Of a stretch of 13,315 nt of DNA, positions 6,510 to 12,396 are shown in pieces. The notes beneath the pieces are model-generated. The model was not told where the DNA came from and did no database searches. It was given only the letters and a program-made list of their open reading frames with translations. A program made the position numbers and the translations under genes. Where the stretch lies: positions 1 to 13,315 of the forward strand of contig CAMNML010000017.1 in the NCBI GenBank assembly GCA_946544685.1, given 5' to 3'. Positions within the stretch are counted from its first letter, which is position 1. Every line of letters starts with the position of its first letter. Origin of the DNA: an uncultured Caryophanales bacterium (GTDB lineage Bacteria > Bacillota_I > Bacilli_A > RF39 > UBA660).

Positions 6510-7730
6510 ATGAAAGAAAAATATGAAAAATACGGAGAATTATTATTAAAAAAATGTTTAAATATTAAAGAAAATCAACCACTAATTATAACTGCTCCAG
6601 TTGAATCAATCGATTTAATAAGAATTATTACAGAACAAGCTTTAGAATTAGGTGTAAAAGATATATGTTATGATTGGTATGATGATGAAATAAAGCATGT
6701 TCACTTAAAATACCTAACAAAAGAAGAAATAGAAAAACATCCATTTTGGAATAGAAAAATATATGATGAATACGCAAAAAAAGATGCAGCATTTTTAATG
6801 CTAGTGTCAGATAATCCAGACTTGATGCAAGATATAGATAAAGAAATATTATCTCATGCAAGTAAAACAAGTAGAACATCAAGACCGCTATATAAAGAAA
6901 GACAATCTACAAACGATGTAGCTTGGTGTATCGCATCAGTATCGACAATTGGTTGGGCAAAGAAGGTATTCAATAATGATCCAGACTGTGTAGAAAAACT
7001 ATGGGATAAAATATTTGAAATATGCCTAATTAATGAAGAAAATCCATTGCAAGCATGGGATAAAAAATTAGAAAAAAGTACAGAAAGAAGTAAAAAATTA
7101 ACAGACTTAAATATAAAAACACTACACTACACTAACTCATTAGGAACAGATTTATATGTGGGACTATCAAATAATACAATATGGTATGGGGCAAAAGAAA
7201 TAATGCCAAATGGTACACCAATAATATGCAATATGCCAACGGAAGAAATATTTACATCACCAAATAGACTAATGACAAATGGAATAGTATATAGTTCAAA
7301 ACCACTAGTATATAATGGATATATAATAGAAGACTTTAATATTGAATTTAAAGATGGAAAAGTAACAAACTATGATGCAAAAAAAGGAAAAGAAATATTA
7401 GAAACAATAATAAATGGGGATGAAACATCATGCTATTTAGGAGAATGTGCACTAGTAGACTATGATAGTCCAATATCAAACAGTAACTTAATATTCTATA
7501 CAACACTTTTTGATGAAAATGCATCTTGTCACTTAGCATTAGGTACAGGATTCCCAAACACACAAAAAAATACAGAAAATAAAACAAAAGAAGAATTAAT
7601 AGAAATGGGATTAAATGTATCAGATGTACATGTAGATTTTATGATAGGAACAAGTGATCTAAAAATAGAAGCAACAACTCACGATAATAAAGAAATAACA
7701 ATATTTGAAAATGGTAACTTCGTTCTATAA
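6510..7730 (+). CDS. M29 family metallo-aminopeptidase (AmpS/PepS type)
   Basis: 406 residues from ATG 6510, close to the family norm of about 410. GGTGA (6500-6504) supports this start; ATG 6498 is in frame four codons upstream and overlaps that site. M29 enzymes are cytosolic two-metal exopeptidases that remove N-terminal residues from peptides. The active-site series is visible: PTEEIFTSP (Glu246), LGECALVDYDSPIS (Glu312), ENASCHLALGTGFP (His341), then DVHVDFMIG (His374, Asp376). The intervals 66, 29 and 33 agree, from memory, with Staphylococcus aureus AmpS. The residue seven after His341, Tyr in characterised members, is Phe348 here (see findings). The gene follows the second terminator module and is probably its own unit. 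A weak four-base-pair hairpin with seven Ts (7739-7761) follows and overlaps the gpsB promoter. Confidence 0.92.
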   Translation: MKEKYEKYGELLLKKCLNIKENQPLIITAPVESIDLIRIITEQALELGVKDICYDWYDDEIKHVHLKYLTKEEIEKHPFWNRKIYDEYAKKDAAFLMLVSDNPDLMQDIDKEILSHASKTSRTSRPLYKERQSTNDVAWCIASVSTIGWAKKVFNNDPDCVEKLWDKIFEICLINEENPLQAWDKKLEKSTERSKKLTDLNIKTLHYTNSLGTDLYVGLSNNTIWYGAKEIMPNGTPIICNMPTEEIFTSPNRLMTNGIVYSSKPLVYNGYIIEDFNIEFKDGKVTNYDAKKGKEILETIINGDETSCYLGECALVDYDSPISNSNLIFYTTLFDENASCHLALGTGFPNTQKNTENKTKEELIEMGLNVSDVHVDFMIGTSDLKIEATTHDNKEITIFENGNFVL

Positions 7731-7739
7731 TATAAAACA

Positions 7740-7768
7740 TTGACAAATAACAATTTTTTTGAGAAAAT
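7740..7768 (+). promoter_or_regulatory. SigA-type promoter of gpsB
   Basis: A perfect TTGACA (7740-7745), a 17-base spacer containing a T run, and a weaker -10 GAAAAT (7763-7768). Transcription would begin near 7775, 22 bases before the gpsB ATG. Confidence 0.55.
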
Positions 7769-7796
7769 AATGAGTGAATAAAGAGAGGTGAAAAAC

Positions 7797-8123
7797 ATGT
7801 ATCAAGATAGATTTATGCTTACAGGTGAGGACATACTAAACAAAGAATTTAAAATTGATACAAGAGGTTATAGACCACAAGAAGTAGACAAATATTTAGA
7901 TATCATAATTAGAGACTACAATGAAAAAGATTCATGCATAAAGGAATTAGAAGAAAATAACAAAACATTAATAGAAGAAAATATGAGATTAAAACAGCAA
8001 ATAAGAAGTTTAACCTTAAAATTAGAAGCGATAGAAACAAATGGAAATAATGGTACAAATACTGCGGATGTATTAAGAAGACTATCAAATCTTGAAAAAA
8101 TAATATATGGTAAAAATAATTAA
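7797..8123 (+). CDS. gpsB: Cell-cycle/wall-synthesis adaptor GpsB (DivIVA family)
   Basis: 108 residues from ATG 7797. GAGGTGA (7785-7791) is its ribosome binding site and covers the in-frame GTG 7788 that would give three extra residues. GpsB is a cytoplasmic coiled-coil adaptor that docks wall-synthesis enzymes such as class A penicillin-binding proteins at the septum and side wall in Bacillota. The membrane-binding DivIVA-like head is LTGEDILNKEFKIDTRGYRPQEVDKYLDIIIRDY (8-41). A coiled coil runs from about 44 to 80. After a Gly/Asn/Thr linker comes the short C-terminal trimerisation segment DVLRRLSNLEKIIYG (91-105), almost the same as in B. subtilis GpsB. The gene directly precedes rnpB, an arrangement shared with B. 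subtilis, and its last codons overlap the predicted 5' helix of that RNA. Confidence 0.96.
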   Translation: MYQDRFMLTGEDILNKEFKIDTRGYRPQEVDKYLDIIIRDYNEKDSCIKELEENNKTLIEENMRLKQQIRSLTLKLEAIETNGNNGTNTADVLRRLSNLEKIIYGKNN

Positions 8124-8469
8124 TCAGGCAAACGCTGCATTCAAGTAATGTAGAGGAAAGTCCATGCTCGCACAATCTGTGATGATTGTAGTGTTCGTGC
8201 ATAGGGAAAAAATAACCTATGGTAGAGAAATCTAACGGCGTCAAGATGACCTAAGTCTATAAGATATGGTTACAGACATAAAGTGCCATAGTGACGAATT
8301 ATTTAGAAATAAATAAAGTGGAACGCGGTAAACCCCACGAGCGAGAAACCCAAATTTTGGTAGGGGAGCTTAAATTTAAGAAACGAATTAAATTTAGGAT
8401 TAGAGAAATCTAATAGATAAATGTTTGCCACTCGAAAGAGGACAGAACATGGCTTATATGATTGATTAT
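8116..8469 (+). ncRNA. rnpB: RNase P RNA, bacterial class B
   Basis: The catalytic RNA of RNase P, which cuts the 5' leader from tRNA precursors. Conserved blocks: GAGGAAAGTCCATGCTCGCAC (from 8153), GTAGTGTTCGTGC, AGTGCCATAGTGACGAA, GTGGAACGCGGTAAACCCC, GCGAGAAACCCAAATTTTGG and ACAGAACATGGCTTATA (to 8458). Order and wording match the B. subtilis type. Helices: P1 8116-8126 with 8459-8469 (one G-T pair); P2 GGCAAAC 8127-8133 with GTTTGCC 8423-8429; P3 CTGCATT with AATGTAG; P4 between AAGTCCATG and CATGGCTT. The length is about 354 bases against about 400 in B. subtilis; P19 is only CTC-GAAA-GAG (8431-8440). The ends are inferred from pairing. TTGAAA (8092-8097), 17 bases and AATAAT (8115-8120) could be a promoter, but would start at about 8127 and omit P1. 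No terminator follows. Confidence 0.96.
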
Positions 8470-8488
8470 GTTTGAAAGTTGGTGTTAT

Positions 8489-8917
8489 ATGAAAGAAATA
8501 GGAGAAAAATTAAAAGAATCAAGAGAAAATATGGAAATTTCTATTGAAGAAGTATCTAGTGATTTAAACGTTCCAGTTAGTCAAATAGAAAATCTAGAGT
8601 CAGGAAACATGGAATCGTTTAAAGATATATTTTATCTAAAATATCTAATAAGAGATTACGCAAAATACTTAGGACTAAATAAAGAAGATCTAGTTGATGA
8701 ATTTAATGAATATTTATTTGATTACACATCAAAATTATCATTAGAAGAAATAAAAAAAGCAAGAAAAGAAGAAAAAAAAGATAAAATAGAAAATAAAATT
8801 AAATCTCCATATACAATAGAAAGAAACGATGGATTTTATATACCACCAATAATTATATATGGATTAATAATATTTCTAATAATAGTATTATTAATTATAA
8901 TTATCACTAATATATAG
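8489..8917 (+). CDS. RodZ-like HTH/transmembrane protein, short form
   Basis: 142 residues. An N-terminal HTH of the Cro/XRE kind (about 3-70) shows IGEKLKESRENMEISIEEVSSDLNV, then VSQIENLESGN, then YLKYLIRDYAKYLGL, the typical RodZ helix set that contacts MreB. A charged linker follows (87-106), then one membrane helix at about 119-140. The protein stops two residues after that helix, so the extracytoplasmic domain of full RodZ is absent. In B. subtilis the rodZ homologue ymfM also directly precedes pgsA, which supports the call. The start is not firm: ATG 8489 has only GGTG (8481-8484) ahead, and in-frame ATG 8468 lies inside the predicted rnpB 3' end and has no ribosome binding site. Expression may depend on read-through from rnpB. 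Confidence 0.8.
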   Translation: MKEIGEKLKESRENMEISIEEVSSDLNVPVSQIENLESGNMESFKDIFYLKYLIRDYAKYLGLNKEDLVDEFNEYLFDYTSKLSLEEIKKARKEEKKDKIENKIKSPYTIERNDGFYIPPIIIYGLIIFLIIVLLIIIITNI

Positions 8918-8924
8918 GATGTAT

Positions 8925-9509
8925 ATGAAAATACCAAATAGAATAAGTTTTTCAAGGATAGTAATCTCAATATTAATAATAACAATTTTATTATTTCCAT
9001 TTGATTCAGCAGGAATATCAACATACAAAATATTTGTAAATGAAACAATTGTAGTAGATATAAAATATATTGTAGTAGGTACATTATTTGTCATAGCATC
9101 ATTAACAGATTTTCTCGATGGTTATATAGCAAAAAAAAGAAATTGTTGTACTAACTTTGGAAAAATGATAGATGCAATTGCAGATAAAATACTAATAGAC
9201 TCAACTCTAATATTACTTGCAACAATTGGATTTATACATCCAGTAATAGCAATAGTTGTAATGGTAAGAGATATAGCTGTAGACTCAATAAAAAGATATG
9301 CAGCTATAAAAGGAAAAGTAATAGGAAGTAGCAAATTAGCAAAAATAAAAACACTATTATTTATGATATCTATATCAATGATATTGTTCTATAATTTACC
9401 TTTTGAATTATTTAACTTAAAAATTGCAGACATATTGTTAGTTATTGCAACAACAATATCAGTTATATCAGGTTTTGAATATTATAAATATATAAAAGTG
9501 AATATATAG
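8925..9509 (+). CDS. pgsA: CDP-diacylglycerol-glycerol-3-phosphate 3-phosphatidyltransferase
   Basis: 194 residues, hydrophobic throughout with about five to six membrane segments. It belongs to the CDP-alcohol phosphatidyltransferase family: CDP-diacylglycerol plus glycerol-3-phosphate gives phosphatidylglycerol phosphate and CMP, the committed step to phosphatidylglycerol. The signature D-x2-D-G-x2-A-x9-G-x3-D-x3-D is complete: Asp62, Asp65, Gly66, Ala69, Gly79, Asp83, Asp87. The Arg after the Ala is Lys70 here, a mild change. SLTDFLDGYIAKK and TNFGKMIDAIADKIL match PgsA better than other members. ATG 8925 is preferred because AGGA (8916-8919) lies ahead of it; ATG 8919 is two codons upstream. 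It is separated from the rodZ-like gene by seven bases. Its product feeds the LTA-synthase-type enzyme encoded next. Confidence 0.92.
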   Translation: MKIPNRISFSRIVISILIITILLFPFDSAGISTYKIFVNETIVVDIKYIVVGTLFVIASLTDFLDGYIAKKRNCCTNFGKMIDAIADKILIDSTLILLATIGFIHPVIAIVVMVRDIAVDSIKRYAAIKGKVIGSSKLAKIKTLLFMISISMILFYNLPFELFNLKIADILLVIATTISVISGFEYYKYIKVNI

Positions 9510-9521
9510 TATTCATTTTTT
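9495..9521 (+). terminator. Terminator after pgsA
   Basis: TGAATA (9499-9504) pairs with TATTCA (9510-9515) around a TATAG loop. The stem can extend outward by one G-T and three A-T pairs and is followed by Ts to 9521. The pgsA stop TAG (9507-9509) is in the loop. It is the first clear terminator after the gpsB promoter. Confidence 0.7.
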
Positions 9522-9565
9522 TGTTTATTAGGAAAGTGCATTTAAATTTATAAAAAATTAATTTC

Positions 9566-9618
9566 CAATTGACACACAATTGTTTGCATGATAACATTTG
9601 TATGTTGGTGATATCATG
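9566..9618 (+). promoter_or_regulatory. Upstream promoter with overlapping dyad symmetry
   Basis: TTGACA (9569-9574), a 17-base spacer and TAACAT (9592-9597) with an extended TG (9589-9590): a strong vegetative-type promoter. The -35 lies in CAATTG-N5-CAATTG (9566-9582), two palindromic hexamers one helical turn apart. The -10 lies in the left arm of a second dyad, CATGAT (9587-9592) with ATCATG (9613-9618) and, inside it, AACAT (9593-9597) with ATGTT (9602-9606). GGTGA (9607-9611) then ATG (9616) opens a seven-codon frame, MKINVVI, ending in TGA (9637-9639). I list it as a possible leader, not as a gene. Confidence 0.5.
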
Positions 9619-9635
9619 AAGATAAATGTTGTTAT

Positions 9636-9664
9636 TTGAAATTATATATAAAAAGTGTTATACT
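9636..9664 (+). promoter_or_regulatory. Proximal extended -10 promoter of the LTA-synthase operon
   Basis: TTGAAA (9636-9641), a 17-base spacer and TATACT (9659-9664) with TG at 9656-9657. Transcription would start near 9671, 18 bases before the TTG start codon, leaving room for the GAGGTGG site (9678-9684). Confidence 0.65.
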
Positions 9665-9688
9665 TAAATAGTATTATGAGGTGGTAAC

Positions 9689-11707
9689 TTGAAATCAAAA
9701 TTAAAATCAATAAAAGAAAAAATTATATCATATGATTATAAAGCATACTGTAAAAATAACATTTTATTTTTAACATTTGTATTTGCATCGACAATAAACG
9801 GCTTATTAGTAAGAGTTTTAACAGTTGGGAACTTTTTAGATATAAGGCCAATAATTGCAGACATTGCCATGGTAGTTATAGTAGGTTCATTTGGATATTT
9901 AATAAAACAAAACAAAAGATATATATATTATTTAATATGGGCAATAATCTATACAGCAATTTGTATAATAAACTCAATGTATTATACAAACTATTTATCA
10001 TATGCATCAATATCCTTAATAGCGACATCATTCTTAATAGTTGATGTTGGAGACGCTATAGTAGAAAATGTAATGGAATTAAAAGACTTTTGCTATTTAT
10101 GGGAAATAATTATAATATTTCTTGTACATTTAAAATTACGTAAAACAAATTACTATAAAATGAAAGAAGAAAAAAATAAATTTCTTCATACATTAGTTTC
10201 GGGATTTATTTTTTTACTAATATTTATTACGACACTTAGACCAGTTGATATAGGTAGAATAACAAAACAATGGAATAGAGAATATATAGTAATGAGATAT
10301 GGAATATACACTTATCAATTTAGCGATATCTTTGCAAGTCTAACTCCTGCAATTAATAGTATGTTCGGATATGATGAAAATGCAAAAATATTTAGGGAAT
10401 ACTATACAGAAAATAAAAAGGAACAAACAGAAAATGAATACACAAATATATATGAAGGAAAAAATGTATTAGTAATACACGCAGAGAGCATACAACAATT
10501 CACAATGAATACAAAAATAAATGGAGTAGAATTAACACCTAATTTAAATAAATTGGCAAGCGAAGGTATATATTTTACAAACTTTTATGCAGAAGAAAGT
10601 GTAGGAACAAGTAGTGATACAGAATTTACATATTCTTCATCATTAATGCCAGCAACAAGTGGAACAGTAGCAATAAACTATTGGGATAGAGAATATCCAA
10701 CAATACAAAAAAAATTCAAAGAAAAAGGGTACTATGTCTTCAGCATGCACGGAAATAACTGTTCATTTTGGAATAGAAACTTAATGCATCAATCTTTTGG
10801 ATATGATAAGTTTTATTGCTATACAGATGCATATAATATAGACGAAACAATAGGCTTAGGCCTATCAGATAAATCATTTTTTAAACAATCAATTCCATAC
10901 ATAAAAGAAATAAATCAAAATAATCAAAATTGGTATGGACTTATGATAATGTTAACTAATCATACACCATTCTCATATATAGGGGAACACAGTAATTTAG
11001 ATGTTACTTATAAATATGAAACAATAGATCCAGAAACAAAAGAAAAAAAGGAAGCATCAGCACCATACTTGGAAGGTACAGTATTAGGAAACTATTTTAA
11101 ATCTGTGCACTATGCAGATGAAGCATTAGGACAATTAATCAAAGATATGGATAAAGAAGGATTACTAGATAATACTGTAATAGTCATATATGGAGATCAT
11201 GATGCAAAAATTAAAAAATCAAAATATGAATATTATTATAATTACGACTATAAAACAAATTCAACAATAAGTAAAGATAATCCAAACTACCACGAAGTAA
11301 CTGACTATGAATATGAAATAAATAGAAAAGTACCATTTATTATATGGGCAAAAAATGATAATAAAAAAGTAACATATGATAAAATAGCAGGAATGATTGA
11401 CGCACAACCAACTCTTGGGAATATGTTCGGATTTACAAATCAATACACATTAGGAAATGACTTATTTAGTGTAAAAGACAATATTGTAGTATTCCCTGAT
11501 GGAAACTGGATAACAGATAAAATGTATTATAATAGTCAAAAAGAAGAAGCGTTGTTATTGGATTCCAAAAAACCAATAAGTGTAGATTACATAGAAAAAA
11601 ATAATAAAATTGCCGATCAACGAATTTCAGTATCAAATTCAATAATAGTATATGATATGATAAAAAACCAATCGCAGCAAAAAGAGATAATAAAAAATGG
11701 AGGATAG
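9689..11707 (+). CDS. LTA synthase family protein (membrane phosphoglycerol transferase)
   Basis: 672 residues read from TTG 9689, supported by GAGGTGG (9678-9684); no better ATG is in frame nearby. Five membrane helices at about 24-44, 52-72, 78-98, 133-149 and 166-183 anchor an outer alkaline-phosphatase-like domain (about 258-590). Enzymes of this family move glycerophosphate from phosphatidylglycerol onto a lipid anchor or glycan outside the membrane. Metal-site candidates are Glu266 (VIHAESIQQF), the nucleophile in GTSSDTEF (Thr307 or Ser308), and Asp503-His504 (IYGDHDA). His425 (LTNHTPFSY) matches the substrate histidine. S. aureus LtaS has GKTSD at the nucleophile, so the aligned residue here may be serine. 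Compared with LtaS there is an insertion between His425 and Asp503. True LTA synthesis is likely but not proven, because related enzymes modify other glycans. Confidence 0.9.
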   Translation: MKSKLKSIKEKIISYDYKAYCKNNILFLTFVFASTINGLLVRVLTVGNFLDIRPIIADIAMVVIVGSFGYLIKQNKRYIYYLIWAIIYTAICIINSMYYTNYLSYASISLIATSFLIVDVGDAIVENVMELKDFCYLWEIIIIFLVHLKLRKTNYYKMKEEKNKFLHTLVSGFIFLLIFITTLRPVDIGRITKQWNREYIVMRYGIYTYQFSDIFASLTPAINSMFGYDENAKIFREYYTENKKEQTENEYTNIYEGKNVLVIHAESIQQFTMNTKINGVELTPNLNKLASEGIYFTNFYAEESVGTSSDTEFTYSSSLMPATSGTVAINYWDREYPTIQKKFKEKGYYVFSMHGNNCSFWNRNLMHQSFGYDKFYCYTDAYNIDETIGLGLSDKSFFKQSIPYIKEINQNNQNWYGLMIMLTNHTPFSYIGEHSNLDVTYKYETIDPETKEKKEASAPYLEGTVLGNYFKSVHYADEALGQLIKDMDKEGLLDNTVIVIYGDHDAKIKKSKYEYYYNYDYKTNSTISKDNPNYHEVTDYEYEINRKVPFIIWAKNDNKKVTYDKIAGMIDAQPTLGNMFGFTNQYTLGNDLFSVKDNIVVFPDGNWITDKMYYNSQKEEALLLDSKKPISVDYIEKNNKIADQRISVSNSIIVYDMIKNQSQQKEIIKNGG

Positions 11708-11710
11708 AAA

Positions 11711-12355
11711 ATGGCAAAAAAAAAGAAAAGAAAAATAAAAATAAAAAAAATACTTATAATATTAATTGCTATAGCCTTAATAGCGTATGCGGTAATATTT
11801 GTTTTAAATAAGAATAAAACAAAAAAATCATCAACAAAAGAAGTTGAAATAATAGATTCAATCGATAACTTTGGTTATGAATTAAGTGAAAACAAAACGA
11901 AATACTATAATGAGTTATTTAATAATTTAAAAGAATTATTGAAAGAAGAAAACTATGACGAAAAAGAATATGCAACGATAATTGCAAAATTATTCCTATC
12001 AGATTTCTATGATTTAAATAACAAATTAATGAAAAGTGATGTAGGCGGAACCCAATTTGTATATGAAGGATATAGAGAAGATTTTGAAAAAGGCGCAATA
12101 TCAAGTATATATAAATATATACAAAGTAATATATATGGTGATAGAAAACAAGAATTACCAATAGTTAAAGAAGTAAACGAAGAAAAATTAGAAAACAAAA
12201 TATATAAATACAACAATACATCAGATAACAATGCATACTATCTAACAATGGATATAGCATATACAAAAGAATTAGGCTATCCTACAAAAGTAGAACTAAT
12301 ACTTATACATAATAATGATAGATTAGAAGTAGCAAAATTAGAAACAAAGGCATAA
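11711..12355 (+). CDS. Single-pass membrane protein of unknown function, partner of the LTA-synthase gene
   Basis: 214 residues. A very basic start (MAKKKKRKIKIKK) leads into one membrane helix at about 14-33, giving an N-in, C-out anchored protein. The outer part (from about 45) opens with a helical stretch, YNELFNNLKELLKEENYDEKEYATIIAKLFLSDFYDL (65-101), and ends with beta-like segments (AYYLTMDIAY, PTKVELILIH, RLEVAKLE). That mix is compatible with an NTF2-like or similar small alpha/beta domain, but this is only an impression. I do not recognise the family. GGAGGA (11699-11704) overlaps the last codons of the preceding gene and the gap is three bases, so the two are translationally coupled. 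A role in glycerophosphate-polymer assembly is inferred from position only. Confidence 0.8.
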   Translation: MAKKKKRKIKIKKILIILIAIALIAYAVIFVLNKNKTKKSSTKEVEIIDSIDNFGYELSENKTKYYNELFNNLKELLKEENYDEKEYATIIAKLFLSDFYDLNNKLMKSDVGGTQFVYEGYREDFEKGAISSIYKYIQSNIYGDRKQELPIVKEVNEEKLENKIYKYNNTSDNNAYYLTMDIAYTKELGYPTKVELILIHNNDRLEVAKLETKA

Positions 12356-12367
12356 GCCTTTTTTTTT
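12346..12367 (+). terminator. Terminator of the LTA-synthase operon
   Basis: AAAGGC (12346-12351) pairs with GCCTTT (12356-12361) around an ATAA loop, with a T run to 12367. The stop TAA (12353-12355) forms most of the loop. Confidence 0.85.
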
Positions 12368-12396
12368 ATAAAAAAAAAGTTCTTAAAAGAACTTTT
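12367..12396 (-). terminator. Terminator of the convergent LCP-PASTA gene
   Basis: A nine-base-pair stem (12375-12383 with 12388-12396) around a TAAA loop. On the minus strand it is followed by a long T run (complement of the A run 12370-12378). It covers two bases of the stop codon of the minus-strand gene. It stands back to back with the plus-strand terminator. Confidence 0.8.

Noticed and set aside
8092..8120. Dedicated rnpB promoter TTGAAA-17-AATAAT inside the end of gpsB
   Set aside because: It would start transcription at about 8127 and leave out the 5' strand of P1, so it is not listed as a separate feature; it is noted with the RNA.
7909..8244. 111-codon minus-strand frame over gpsB and rnpB
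   Set aside because: It runs antisense through the conserved core of the RNase P RNA and the gpsB coiled coil; it shows no recognisable protein features.
8836..9094. Two minus-strand hydrophobic frames over the rodZ-like/pgsA junction
   Set aside because: They are shadows of the membrane helices on the other strand in AT-rich DNA; no ribosome binding site or family resemblance.
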